From Candidatus Obscuribacter sp. (GTDB lineage Bacteria > Cyanobacteriota > Vampirovibrionia > Obscuribacterales > Obscuribacteraceae), in assembly GCA_021772155.1 (NCBI GenBank), contig JADYXS010000112.1, positions 1 to 42,852 on the forward strand: DNA of 42,852 nucleotides, in the 5' to 3' direction. The notes below the pieces were generated by a model that was given only the letters and a program-made list of their open reading frames with translations, was not told where the DNA came from and made no database searches. The position numbers and the translations under genes are program-made. Shown piece after piece: positions 1 to 8,030 of this stretch (within the stretch, counting starts at the first letter, position 1; every line of letters begins with the position of its first letter).

Positions 1-66
1 CGGTTGGTTGTTAGAGCTAGCATAGACGAACTGAAAACAGAGTCAATGGTTTTGGATCGAATGTAA
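1..66 (+). CDS. 3' end of an unidentified gene (partial)
   Basis: Frame 1 is open from the left edge of the window for 21 codons and ends with TAA at 64-66. The visible tail (RLVVRASIDELKTESMVLDRM) has ordinary protein composition. It would be convergent with leuA, whose stop lies at 80. The stretch is too short to name and could be open by chance; the preceding sequence would decide. Confidence 0.3.
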   Translation, partial: RLVVRASIDELKTESMVLDRM

Positions 67-79
67 ACAGGCCGGATGT

Positions 80-1726
80 TTAGCCGGCTGGAAGCAGCCT
101 GGTGTGACGGGTGCTGTCGATCGTTGAGTACTCTGACGCTTTGGAAGTTGAGAAATGTACATCAATGTAGTTTCGGTTCAATGCATCAATTAAGGCTTTC
201 ATAGCCGATATCTCGATGTCTTGATCGAGTCCGGTGCCTTCGAAGCGATCGTTTCTGTCATTTACAATAGAGATGAAAGATCTGCTAAGAGCCGTTGTTC
301 CCGCGCCTTCTGAGTGGCTCCTATGGCTAATGATTTCAAAGGATCCAAAATATGCTTCCATGGCAGCCTTAAGTGCAGCCAGAGCCGAGTCTTTGCCGCA
401 GTAGTCTTGTGTTACGTCGATGCGGTCGGCAACAAACTGTCCGAACAGATGCACTGTGGAACGGTCCCCACTGCGTGAATAATCAATTCTATCGATGTAC
501 ATCGGGCGTCGATAGTCGAAGTAGGCTTCCATCAATTCGTCGTCGGTGACGCCTTTTCTTCTTTGAATGAACTTGTCTTTGATGTGTTGAGCGATGGCGG
601 CCTTTTCAGTGTCGCTGCAAATGTAGCCTCCAGCCTCGATGATTGCTTTGGCGTGATTGCCGCCGCTTAACGGACCAAACACAAAGCTGATTTGTTTGCC
701 GATTTCTTGCGGGTCAAAAGGCTGATAGGCAAGCGGGTTCTTCAATATCGCGTTGGTGTGTCCGCCAGACGAGTGCTTCGCCGCGTTGTATCCGCTAACT
801 GGCCAGTGGGGCTGTCTGGGCAGCATGTGTTGTCCAACGTAGTCGCTTATCTGCTGGATGTTGCTGGCATCGGCTGTCGTGTAGCAAGGTGAGGTGCTGT
901 TCCGTTCGCCGAAATGTTTGATGATCATAATGCACTGTTCCAGCGCCGCATTTCCCGCCCGCTCTCCAATGCCATTGATGCAACCTTCTACTTGGGTTGC
1001 TGGTCCGTCGAACACGGCGTTCATGGTGTTCTCTACCGCTAAGCCGAAGTCATTGTGACAGTGCACGGACCAAGTGACTTGAGACTGTGGAAATTCCGCT
1101 GCGATGATTGAGGCATGACGCTTCATGTTATTTACGAAATACTGTTCGCCTTCTAAACGGCTGGCGCCGCCAATAGTGTCAGGGCAGTTAATCACAGTGG
1201 CGCCTGCATCTACTGCGGCCCTAATGACTTCCGTCGCGAAATCGAAATTGGCACCGACGCGAGAATAACCTTCAGGACTGAATTGAACTTCACAGCCTGC
1301 ACCAACTGCCATGCGGATGAAGTCGTAAGTGTCGTGGATGATGCGGTTTTTGTCTTGTGCTCTGTCTCCCAGCGATGCTGACATAAGCTCTGCATCTACC
1401 GGCACATAAGTATGAAGTCTGGCCTTTCCATATTTAAGTGCTGGTGCCAGAGACTCAATGGTGCGTTCTATTTGTTCTTTTCTGAGCTGACATAGGCCGG
1501 CTATTACGGGTGAATTCGGTGAACACCCGAACTCCCGGGCGATGGTGTTAACTATGTCGAAGTCCATTGCGCTTGCCGATGGAAAACCTGCTTCCAGCAC
1601 GTCGACTCTCAGGTCACAGGCAAGTTTGGCGTATTCCAGATTCTGTTCGAGAGTCATCCCTGCGCCGGGACACTGCTGTCCGTCACGCAAAGTCGTATCG
1701 AAAATCTTGATGTGTTTGCCTTGCAT
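80..1726 (-). CDS. leuA: 2-isopropylmalate synthase
   Basis: This enzyme condenses acetyl-CoA with 2-oxoisovalerate, the first committed step of leucine synthesis, in the cytosol. The 548-aa protein has the usual family length. The N-terminal TIM barrel starts with FDTTLRDGQQCPG, carries the metal-binding HCHNDFG motif, and continues with the GERAGNAALEQ signature typical of LeuA. The last ~120 residues (from about 430) look like the LeuA dimer/allosteric domain where leucine binds for feedback inhibition. The ATG at 1726 has a GAGG ribosome site at 1737-1734 with 7 nt spacing. Directly upstream on the same strand lie a leucine-rich leader peptide and a terminator hairpin, so expression is probably attenuated by charged tRNA-Leu. 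Homocitrate or citramalate synthase are related alternatives, but the GERAGN motif and the leucine attenuator favour LeuA. Confidence 0.95.
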   Translation of the reverse strand: MQGKHIKIFDTTLRDGQQCPGAGMTLEQNLEYAKLACDLRVDVLEAGFPSASAMDFDIVNTIAREFGCSPNSPVIAGLCQLRKEQIERTIESLAPALKYGKARLHTYVPVDAELMSASLGDRAQDKNRIIHDTYDFIRMAVGAGCEVQFSPEGYSRVGANFDFATEVIRAAVDAGATVINCPDTIGGASRLEGEQYFVNNMKRHASIIAAEFPQSQVTWSVHCHNDFGLAVENTMNAVFDGPATQVEGCINGIGERAGNAALEQCIMIIKHFGERNSTSPCYTTADASNIQQISDYVGQHMLPRQPHWPVSGYNAAKHSSGGHTNAILKNPLAYQPFDPQEIGKQISFVFGPLSGGNHAKAIIEAGGYICSDTEKAAIAQHIKDKFIQRRKGVTDDELMEAYFDYRRPMYIDRIDYSRSGDRSTVHLFGQFVADRIDVTQDYCGKDSALAALKAAMEAYFGSFEIISHRSHSEGAGTTALSRSFISIVNDRNDRFEGTGLDQDIEISAMKALIDALNRNYIDVHFSTSKASEYSTIDSTRHTRLLPAG

Positions 1727-1745
1727 TATGAAACCTCAAAAAGAG

Positions 1746-1770
1746 AGGCTCTGTTGCTTTAACAGAGCCT
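1746..1770 (-). terminator. Attenuator terminator hairpin in the leuA leader
   Basis: A perfect 10-bp inverted repeat (AGGCTCTGTT / AACAGAGCCT) with a 5-nt loop. On the minus strand it is followed by three nucleotides and then five T's (1742-1738), ending immediately before the leuA GAGG site. A terminator placed between the ribosome site of leuA and an upstream leucine-codon run is the standard layout of an amino-acid attenuator. The T tract is short, so read-through may be substantial. Confidence 0.8.
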
Positions 1771-1801
1771 GATGCGAGTCGATGAGACGTTCAGCCCTGT
1801 T
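1761..1801 (-). promoter_or_regulatory. Candidate antiterminator of the leu attenuator
   Basis: AACAGGGCT at 1801-1793 follows directly after the leader stop codon. In RNA it can pair over nine positions (two G-U pairs) with GGCTCTGTT at 1769-1761, which is most of the 5' arm of the terminator. The two hairpins are therefore mutually exclusive. A ribosome stalled on the Leu codons (1828-1817) would leave the first segment free, while a ribosome at the stop codon (1804-1802) would cover it. No convincing third pairing that sequesters the antiterminator was found. Confidence 0.65.
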
Positions 1802-1903
1802 CTACGTTACGAAGCTAAGGAGGAGGAGGGTGTTAAGCGGCAGCGAGCCCGAAGAAAGGTCGCGGGCGCCAAGTGATTGTGCGTAGTTTGTGACAAAAGG
1901 CAT
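1802..1903 (-). CDS. leuL: leu operon leader peptide
   Basis: A 33-codon reading frame from ATG at 1903 to TAG at 1802, ending NTLLLLSFVT. Eight of 33 codons are Leu, four of them consecutive (CTC CTC CTC CTT at 1828-1817), 13 nt before the stop. Its function would be to sense leucyl-tRNA supply by ribosome stalling and so set read-through of the hairpin at 1746-1770. The frame is open further upstream, to 2089 within the end of dinB, but a longer product has no family resemblance. The ATG lacks a clear Shine-Dalgarno sequence, so the exact start is uncertain; the Leu run and the geometry do not depend on it. Confidence 0.7.
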   Translation of the reverse strand: MPFVTNYAQSLGARDLSSGSLPLNTLLLLSFVT

Positions 1904-1932
1904 GCAACAGTCTTGATCAGGACTGGGATACC

Positions 1933-1938
1933 TGTCAA
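1933..1938 (-). promoter_or_regulatory. Possible -35 box for the leuL-leuA transcript
   Basis: A perfect TTGACA on the minus strand in the 155-bp dinB-leuL gap. No good -10 hexamer lies 16-18 bp downstream (best candidate AAGACT, 18 bp). Transcription would start close to the leader ATG, which could make it almost leaderless. This is a tentative site; transcription from upstream dinB is the alternative. Confidence 0.3.
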
Positions 1939-2058
1939 CCGTTCGTAAAGAAGAGGTTGCATCAATGGTGGGTGCGCTCAAGAAAGATTCCAACTGTATT
2001 AGATGAAGAGTCCGTAAAAGCTCGGATTCAAGCGATTTCTCGAATGACGAACCTGGTA

Positions 2059-3132
2059 TCAATTGAAATCCAGTGTCAGCTGAATACAATCCTGACTTTG
2101 CCGTTCGCTGTCGAGGTTCGAAAGTGTGATTCCGAGAAGTCTCACGGCCTTGGTGTCAACCTCAGTGGTCTCGAGTAATTCAACTGCGAGTTTCATCATG
2201 TCCGCAACCTCACGGATGGGATCGATGGCGGTTCGACTACGAGTTACCTGCACATAGTCGCCGTATTTAACTTTCAGCGTCAGCGTGCGAGCGGAAGTTT
2301 CCGTGTGATCTATTCGACGTTTGACTGTTTCGGAAATTTCCTGCAACGCTCGGAGTATTGCATCGCGGCCATTCAAATCGTCAGCGAAACTTTCCTCTGC
2401 TCCAATGGACTTGCGAATTCGATGTGCAACTACCGGACGATCATCACGACCCCGGACAATGTGATAGTAATAGCTTCCGACTTTCCCGAACTTGCGCAGG
2501 AGTTCGATTTCCGACCAGAGCTTAAGATCAGCTCCAGTTTGAATTCCGAGATTTCGCATCCGTTCTGCAGTCACTGGTCCAATGCCGTGAAATTTTTCTA
2601 TATTCAATTTTTCGACGAATGATTCTGCTTTGTCTGGTGGTATCAAACAAATTCCGTTCGGTTTATTGATTGCTGAAGCGACCTTCGCCAAAAACTTGTT
2701 AATTGAAATACCAGCGGATGCAGTCAGACCGGTTTGCTCAAAAATGTGATCCTTGATTTCTCTTGCGATAAGGGTTGCCGATGGTGCTTCTTTTTTGTTG
2801 GTGCTGACGTCCAAGTAAGCTTCATCAAGAGCTAGTGGCTCCACAAGCTCGGTATATTCGTAAAAGATTTCTCGTATCTGTTCGGATATCGAATGGTATA
2901 CGTCGAAACGCGGGGATACGAAGATTAAATGAGGGCACCGTTGTATGGCCGTTCGCGACGGCATTGCCGAATGGATTCCATACTCGCGAGCTTCGTAGCT
3001 AGCGGCTGCCACCACACCTCGTTGATCCGGAAGTCCGCCGACAACCAACGGCATGCCCCTGTAGCGTGGTTCATCACGCTGTTCAACCGAGGCATAAAAG
3101 GCATCCATATCGACGTGAATTATCTTGCGCAC
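2059..3132 (-). CDS. dinB: DNA polymerase IV (Y-family translesion polymerase)
   Basis: Low-fidelity polymerase that copies past damaged bases. The 357-aa length matches Pol IV. Motifs seen: VDMDAFYASVEQ near the N terminus (first metal-binding Asp and the steric-gate aromatic region), LDEAYLDVS (catalytic Asp-Glu pair), and a helix-hairpin-helix segment with HGIGPVTAERMRNLGI. The little-finger region follows. The C terminus ends QLTLDFN, which resembles the beta-clamp-binding peptide found at the end of many DinB proteins. The start is GTG at 3132-3130, overlapping the TAG stop of the upstream hydrolase by one base (TAGTG), which suggests translational coupling. No LexA-type operator was recognised. 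Confidence 0.95.
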   Translation of the reverse strand: MRKIIHVDMDAFYASVEQRDEPRYRGMPLVVGGLPDQRGVVAAASYEAREYGIHSAMPSRTAIQRCPHLIFVSPRFDVYHSISEQIREIFYEYTELVEPLALDEAYLDVSTNKKEAPSATLIAREIKDHIFEQTGLTASAGISINKFLAKVASAINKPNGICLIPPDKAESFVEKLNIEKFHGIGPVTAERMRNLGIQTGADLKLWSEIELLRKFGKVGSYYYHIVRGRDDRPVVAHRIRKSIGAEESFADDLNGRDAILRALQEISETVKRRIDHTETSARTLTLKVKYGDYVQVTRSRTAIDPIREVADMMKLAVELLETTEVDTKAVRLLGITLSNLDSERQSQDCIQLTLDFN

Positions 3133-3995
3133 TACGTCTTTATACCATCAAAGAACCGAATCAGAAGCCGATTCACTTCGTCGGGAGCCTCATTTTGCAC
3201 CCAGTGTCCAGCTTGCGGCAAGCGATGGACAACGGAATTCGGCGCGAAGCGCTCAATGCCGTCGAGCAACTCAACACCCAGGGCAGGGTCCTGTTCGCCC
3301 CAAATGATCAAGGTCTGTGAATCGACCTGGGCCTTTCGCGCAAGCTGCATTCCGTGCTTCGAAATCAATCCACAACGATAATAGTTAAGTGCTGCCGTCA
3401 AGGCGCCAGGACGAGACAATGCTTCGATGTAGGCATCGATGTCTTCAGGCGTAAATGCTCCCTTTTGCTTTGGCAACCGAGTGAACATGTCCTTGATAGC
3501 TGCGTAGCTGTTGGCAGACAATAGCAATTCGGGGATATAAGGCAGGCAAAATAGCGCGACATAAGTGCTTCGGAACACTTGCGGCGGCCGGAAAGCCTTC
3601 TTGTAGTAGATGCCGATATGCGGGGCATTGAGGATGCTTAACTTGTCCACCAGCTCTGGATAGCAGCCGGCGACGGTCCATGCCACTATGCCGCCCCAAT
3701 CGTGCCCAACTACGTGGGCGCGGCCACCGCTCGCGCGTATTATTTCAGCAATGTCATCGACTAGATATTGCAGGTGATATTGGGAGAATTGCGCGGGACG
3801 ATCCGACAGATTGTATCCACGCAAGTCTGGCGTCAGCACTCTGTAACCGCTTGCCGCCAAGGCTGGAATCTGGTGTCTCCATGAGTACCAGAATTCAGGA
3901 AAGCCATGAAGCAGAATTACCGGTGGTCCATCCCCTGCACTAACAACATGCAGTTTTAGCCCACTTCCGCACATGTATTCGTGGTGAATATCCAT
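3132..3995 (-). CDS. Alpha/beta-hydrolase, epoxide-hydrolase-like
   Basis: A 287-aa soluble alpha/beta-hydrolase. Visible motifs: HGFPEFWYSWRHQIPAL (oxyanion region with the HGFPE signature common in epoxide hydrolases and haloalkane dehalogenases), the nucleophile elbow GHDWGG with Asp as nucleophile, an acid in WGEQDPALG, and the catalytic His in AGHWVQNEAPDEV. An Asp nucleophile together with HGFPE argues for epoxide hydrolase or dehalogenase rather than a serine esterase; the substrate cannot be read from sequence. The ATG at 3995 has an AGGA 5 nt upstream. It is the first gene of a minus-strand pair with dinB; no functional link to that polymerase is apparent. Confidence 0.85.
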   Translation of the reverse strand: MDIHHEYMCGSGLKLHVVSAGDGPPVILLHGFPEFWYSWRHQIPALAASGYRVLTPDLRGYNLSDRPAQFSQYHLQYLVDDIAEIIRASGGRAHVVGHDWGGIVAWTVAGCYPELVDKLSILNAPHIGIYYKKAFRPPQVFRSTYVALFCLPYIPELLLSANSYAAIKDMFTRLPKQKGAFTPEDIDAYIEALSRPGALTAALNYYRCGLISKHGMQLARKAQVDSQTLIIWGEQDPALGVELLDGIERFAPNSVVHRLPQAGHWVQNEAPDEVNRLLIRFFDGIKT

Positions 3996-4151
3996 TTGTC
4001 CTAGAACACGTTTATAGATTCAAACTGCAAAAGTCGCGGAAGAGTCACTTTGAATCGCGTGGCTCCGTTGGTCAATTAGTAGTATGGTATGCAAAGCAAA
4101 TGTCAAATGGCTCTCGATTTCGAGTTAGATTATCAGTAAGGGTATCGCGGC

Positions 4152-4379
4152 ATGTCTGAAGAAGTGGATGAAAAACTGCGTCTGTTGGCGGAGCAGAGAG
4201 AGGCTTTGAAACAGCAGATTGATACCGCTACGGAAGCCCTGGCGGCTGTGGAGAGGACTTTGGCCGATATGCACACCCGCCAGCAAGGGCGAATTCGCTC
4301 GGACGACAGAATTGACAATAGCATTGCTGATGAAATGCAGAAATTAGCCGAGAAGCGCGCCAAGGACCGGCAGGTTTAG
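4152..4379 (+). CDS. Small coiled-coil protein of unknown function
   Basis: A 75-aa protein that is almost entirely charged and helical (residues 1-45 rich in E, K, Q, L and A with heptad-like spacing: EKLRLLAEQREALKQQ and onward). No signal peptide or membrane segment. AAGGG lies about 9 nt before the ATG. It ends 29 nt before the haemoglobin gene in the same direction and may share its transcript. No family was recognised; it is accepted as a gene because of start signal, composition and operon-like position. Confidence 0.6.
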   Translation: MSEEVDEKLRLLAEQREALKQQIDTATEALAAVERTLADMHTRQQGRIRSDDRIDNSIADEMQKLAEKRAKDRQV

Positions 4380-4408
4380 GTTTCTGAGTCTTGCTGTAGA
4401 ATAGCCGC

Positions 4409-4792
4409 ATGACAGACCCTCTGGCTGATATTTATAAGCAAATAGGCAGTGAGCAGCCGTTTGTGCGGCTTGTGGACGCATTTTACACTGGAGTGGAGAC
4501 AGATGAGCTCCTGCGTCCAATGTATCCAGACGACCTGACTGATGCTAGGAAGCACCTTTTTCAGTTCTTGGTACAACGGACAGGCGGTCCTACGACCTAT
4601 AGCGACAATCGCGGGCATCCAAGGATGCGTGGTCGTCACTTGCCCTTCCGCATCGGGCTTCTAGAACGCAATGCCTGGATGCACCACATGGAAAATGCCT
4701 TAGAGGCAACACCGGAATTTGGTCCGCACAAAGCGGTTATGCATGCATTTTTCGACGATTTCTCTATGTTTATGATCAATCAACCGAGCTAA
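4409..4792 (+). CDS. glbO: Group II truncated haemoglobin
   Basis: A 127-aa 2-on-2 globin of the trHbO class. Tyr26 falls at the B10 position (AFYTGV), His77 is the proximal F8 ligand within GHPRMRGRHLPFRIG, which is nearly diagnostic of this group, and Trp90 (RNAWMHHM) matches the conserved G8 tryptophan. Proteins of this family bind O2, NO or peroxide and are linked to oxidative or nitrosative stress; the exact role here is inferred. It is followed by a 91-bp gap before the kinase gene. No clear Shine-Dalgarno sequence precedes the ATG. Confidence 0.93.
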   Translation: MTDPLADIYKQIGSEQPFVRLVDAFYTGVETDELLRPMYPDDLTDARKHLFQFLVQRTGGPTTYSDNRGHPRMRGRHLPFRIGLLERNAWMHHMENALEATPEFGPHKAVMHAFFDDFSMFMINQPS

Positions 4793-4883
4793 TATAGAGT
4801 CGGACTGATATTTGCAGGGTTGTTTGGAATACCGATGCTGTTGGGCATAATAAACAAGCCCAGTACGCAAAGCCGAGTGTGTT

Positions 4884-6506
4884 ATGTACCTTCCGCCGGG
4901 TACGATTGTAGATGATCGATACGAAGTCCTATCCCAGCTTGGGGTAGGTGGCTTTGGGGCGGTCTACTCGGCGAAACAGACGAATCTAGATCGCATCGTC
5001 GCTCTGAAAATCATCCACGAGCACGAAGGATTCAACGAAGACGGACTTGCTCGATTTGAGCTCGAAGCACAAACACTTTCCAAGCTTCGACACAAAAACT
5101 TGGCGCTTTTTTACGGATATGGAGTTTGGAATGATGCACCGTATATGGTGCTGGAATTTGTGCGGGGGAAGAGCCTGCAGTCCGTAATTGACCAGGAAAA
5201 GAGGCTGAAGGAATCCCGGGCGATCCAGATAGTGAAGCAGGTGTGCGACGCTCTTGCGTGCATTCATAGCAATGGTATCGTGCATCGCGATCTTAAGCAG
5301 GCAAATATTATGCTCGTGCCAAATGATGATGGGACTGAAGTCGTGAAGCTCATCGATTTCGGTCTCGCCAAAGTTATACCTGGTCTGGGTGCGCGAATGC
5401 AGCAGCTGACCGAGGCAGGATCGACCGTCGGTAGTGCCGAGTATATGAGCCCTGAACAGTGCATGGGGCAGCCGTTGGATGGTCGATGCGATATCTACGC
5501 CTTGGCCTGTACGTTACAAGCTTGCCTTACCGGAACGGCGCCTTTTCAGGGTGAACACTCAGTTGTGGTTATGCAAAAGCACATGTACGATGAACCGCCG
5601 CAATTGCATGATTTCCTTGAGCCGGGTAGTTATTCCGAAAACATGCAACTGATTTTGAATCAATCCTTAGCCAAGAATGCCAAGGACAGGTATGAGTCAG
5701 CAGAAGAAATGCGGGCGGATTTGTCCAAACTTTCAGGACACGATACGTCTAAATTGAAGGCTTCCGCGGCTGGAATCCCGAGCGCGCTCAATTTAGCCTT
5801 CGGCGTCCGAAACAAATTCAATATCACGCTCGTGGCGGTGGCAGCGGCCTGTATCAGCGGTGTGATTTTTTGGAATTGGCAGGTGTCAGCGAACAAGCAT
5901 GAGACTGACGTTCAGAAAGGAAGCCATCGTTCCTCAATGTCATTGTTCAAGGAAGCACGAGATGCCGAAGCAGCCAGTGCCGATGGAGACTTGCTGTTCG
6001 ACATCTATTCGAAAGCCATAGCCGCCAATGAAGAAGATAAGTTGCTGGACTCGCGTTTGTTGGCGCGTGCCAAACGGCGCGTTGCCTACGTCCTGGGTAA
6101 GCGCAAGCAATATGACAAGGCTATACCGATGGCATTGTCTGGTTTGGATGACTATATGAACGCCGGTGAAACGGATAAGCTGTTCATTCATTTAATATAT
6201 GACATCACTAAATTGTCCAGGCAGACGCATGAACCAGCGGTAGCGATAAAGCACATCAAGAAAGCAAGTGATTATTACAAACGCAGGGTCGGCAAGCCGA
6301 GTCCCGATGTGCTTTATCAGCTTGCGAATCTATATTTGGAAAACGAGCAACCGGAAGAAGCGCTATCGATCTACAATCAGCTGAGTGAATTGACGCTCGC
6401 GGAAGGGGTTCATTTCAACGAACTTCAAAAGCAGAAGCGAAAAGCTCAAAACATGATCGCTAAAGCAAGAGATAGTGAGAACTTGGACTTACAAATAAGG
6501 GAGTAA
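4884..6506 (+). CDS. Membrane-anchored Ser/Thr protein kinase with C-terminal helical repeats
   Basis: A 540-aa Hanks-type kinase. Residues 13-280 form the kinase: glycine loop LGVGGFGAVYSA, ATP-binding Lys42 (VALKI), catalytic Asp136 in HRDLKQAN, metal-binding Asp158 in DFG, and the SAEYMSPEQ P+1 loop. One membrane helix (about residues 312-333) puts the remaining 200 residues outside the cytoplasm. That tail is helical with TPR-like units (for example PDVLYQLANLYLENEQPEEALSIYNQL), probably for sensing or protein contact. The ATG at 4884 begins MYLPPGTIVDDRYEVL, a normal kinase N terminus. The next gene starts 6 nt after the stop, so the two are probably made together. Its FHA-carrying partner might be the giant protein at 11266-21660, but that is speculation. 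Confidence 0.92.
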   Translation: MYLPPGTIVDDRYEVLSQLGVGGFGAVYSAKQTNLDRIVALKIIHEHEGFNEDGLARFELEAQTLSKLRHKNLALFYGYGVWNDAPYMVLEFVRGKSLQSVIDQEKRLKESRAIQIVKQVCDALACIHSNGIVHRDLKQANIMLVPNDDGTEVVKLIDFGLAKVIPGLGARMQQLTEAGSTVGSAEYMSPEQCMGQPLDGRCDIYALACTLQACLTGTAPFQGEHSVVVMQKHMYDEPPQLHDFLEPGSYSENMQLILNQSLAKNAKDRYESAEEMRADLSKLSGHDTSKLKASAAGIPSALNLAFGVRNKFNITLVAVAAACISGVIFWNWQVSANKHETDVQKGSHRSSMSLFKEARDAEAASADGDLLFDIYSKAIAANEEDKLLDSRLLARAKRRVAYVLGKRKQYDKAIPMALSGLDDYMNAGETDKLFIHLIYDITKLSRQTHEPAVAIKHIKKASDYYKRRVGKPSPDVLYQLANLYLENEQPEEALSIYNQLSELTLAEGVHFNELQKQKRKAQNMIAKARDSENLDLQIRE

Positions 6507-6512
6507 TTATTC

Positions 6513-7193
6513 ATGGGTGCCGAAGTCATTGCAGAGGAGCTGAAAGCTGCAGAACTTGCTTTGCGAGAGGCCGTGGCCACACATGGGACAACTCATCCGA
6601 TCGTGCTTGAGCGGTTGGACTCCTTTATTGAGCTGGCTCGAAAAGCGGGAAACGAAATGCTCGCAGCTAAGCTAGAAGACAAAGCGAAAATTATTCGGCA
6701 AGCTCTCCAGCTGGCAGCTCCGGCCCCAGCGACGGGGACGGCAGCGACGGCCACAGTCGCACCGGCAGTCGCACCAGCGGCATCTGTGCCGCCGGCAAAA
6801 GCTCCAACTCCAACTGTAGCCCCTGCACCAGCAGCTGAAGAGAAAGCCTCCGCAGAAGATCAGTCATTTGTCGAAAAACATTTGTTCAACAGCAGAGGTG
6901 AGCATGTCGCGGTTGTTTTCGACGGGCACATCTATTCACCCGTTGGAAAATATCTTGGACGATGGGATGAAGAGCTGGATGCGTTCATTGATGATAAGGG
7001 GAATTACCTCGGACAGGCCGTCGAGGAGAACCGGTTGGCTTACGACCCGAACTGGCACTACAAATATATGAACTTCGGGACTAAATCCAATGCAGGTAGC
7101 CGCACAGGGTGGAGCCGCCAACCGGACACCGACCGGATTTTGCTGCCATTGGGCTTTGTAGACGTCAATTTCGCGGAAACAAACGACGAGTAA
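6513..7193 (+). CDS. Kinase-linked protein: helical hairpin, Pro/Ala linker and C-terminal beta domain
   Basis: A 226-aa protein not assigned to a known family. Residues 1-68 form a TPR-like helical pair (HPIVLERLDSFIELARKAGN) similar in style to the tail of the kinase. Residues 69-115 are a Pro/Ala/Thr linker (PAPATGTAATATVAPAVAP). Residues 120-226 form a compact beta-rich domain with two repeated G-x-Y-L-G motifs (GKYLGRW, GNYLGQ). There is no signal peptide, so it is probably cytosolic. A GGGAG site overlaps the kinase stop region and the spacing between genes is 6 nt. Possible roles are kinase substrate or adaptor, inferred from position only. Confidence 0.8.
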   Translation: MGAEVIAEELKAAELALREAVATHGTTHPIVLERLDSFIELARKAGNEMLAAKLEDKAKIIRQALQLAAPAPATGTAATATVAPAVAPAASVPPAKAPTPTVAPAPAAEEKASAEDQSFVEKHLFNSRGEHVAVVFDGHIYSPVGKYLGRWDEELDAFIDDKGNYLGQAVEENRLAYDPNWHYKYMNFGTKSNAGSRTGWSRQPDTDRILLPLGFVDVNFAETNDE

Positions 7194-7889
7194 TTACTTT
7201 TTCATCACCTTGGAAGACACGCTGCGCGAATCTATCGGAACATCGGCGTCCACTTTGAGCTCGTCGCCGTGCCGGATTCTTACGTCGAACCGACGCGGGT
7301 CCAGTAAAGACGACGAGACAGCCAAGTCAATTTCTGGAAGCTGCATGAGGTCGAGATTCTCGGTTTTTGTCACAGCTCCGTCAGCCGCCACGCGCAAAAG
7401 TCGTGTTTTCCGGTCGTAATTGAACATCGATACTTGTGGTGCGGGTTTAGCAGTTATTTCAAAGTGTTCTTGCTGTGGTGTGATAAGTTCGTCAAACACG
7501 ATGGAAATGGAGGCATGGCGCCGAAACCGTTGGTTCTTCGTCACCATACTTCTGGCCAGTTTCCGGCTTGCCTCAAAGCTCTTGATGTGTCCATGAAACT
7601 TTGAACCGGCTGGAATCAATACTTCTTCTCGGTGCTTGATATCCTCTTTCAAGTCGGCTTCGACCGGATCACCTTCATGACACTCACCAGAATCCAGAGG
7701 TGTCGTAAAGGCAATTCTGACGCGAGCCGAAACTATTACCCGAGGCTGTTCCGCCTTGAGGAAATTATCAAGTTCGTCTGCTTTCGCTGCAATAGCGGTA
7801 TAGCTAAACGCACCACTTGTGACTATCGAGCAGATAGCGATCGTGCGTAGACGAAGTGCTGATGCGACTTTGAAGTTAACTGTGATCAT
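7194..7889 (-). CDS. Exported protein of unknown function
   Basis: A 231-aa protein with an N-terminal signal sequence (basic start, hydrophobic AICSIVTSGAFSYTAIAAKA, cleavage likely near residue 37). The mature part is beta-rich. RVRIAFTTPLDSGECHEGDPVEA and LIPAGSKFHGHI are reminiscent of the beta-sandwich in VirB10/TrbI-type and other envelope proteins, but the match is only by eye. Its stop codon directly abuts the stop of the convergent gene ending at 7193, with no terminator between them. Confidence 0.75.
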   Translation of the reverse strand: MITVNFKVASALRLRTIAICSIVTSGAFSYTAIAAKADELDNFLKAEQPRVIVSARVRIAFTTPLDSGECHEGDPVEADLKEDIKHREEVLIPAGSKFHGHIKSFEASRKLARSMVTKNQRFRRHASISIVFDELITPQQEHFEITAKPAPQVSMFNYDRKTRLLRVAADGAVTKTENLDLMQLPEIDLAVSSSLLDPRRFDVRIRHGDELKVDADVPIDSRSVSSKVMKK

Positions 7890-8015
7890 GGCAACAGTAT
7901 ACGGGCGGGTCCGCCAAAAATAACATCCAGCAAAGGCTCAAATCGTAAAATGACATTTCGGACCAGATGGAACAAAATCAAATATCTGCGATAATATTTC
8001 GCGAACTTTGAATCG

Positions 8016-8029
8016 GTAATCAGTAATCA
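8016..8029 (+). repeat. Tandem GTAATCA repeat before the RRM gene
   Basis: GTAATCA occurs twice back to back at 8016-8022 and 8023-8029, ending one base before the start codon at 8031. No Shine-Dalgarno sequence is present in that position. The repeat could be a translation-control or protein-binding site; a purely chance duplication is possible. Confidence 0.35.
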
Positions 8030-8030
8030 C

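Noticed and set aside
71-88. GCCGG/CCGGC stem at the end of leuA as a terminator
   Set aside because: Only five base pairs, overlapping the stop codon, with no T tract.
1904-2089. Upstream extension of the leucine leader to a 95-codon minus-strand frame
   Set aside because: It runs into the end of dinB, has no family likeness and no ribosome site; the short leader fits the attenuator geometry.
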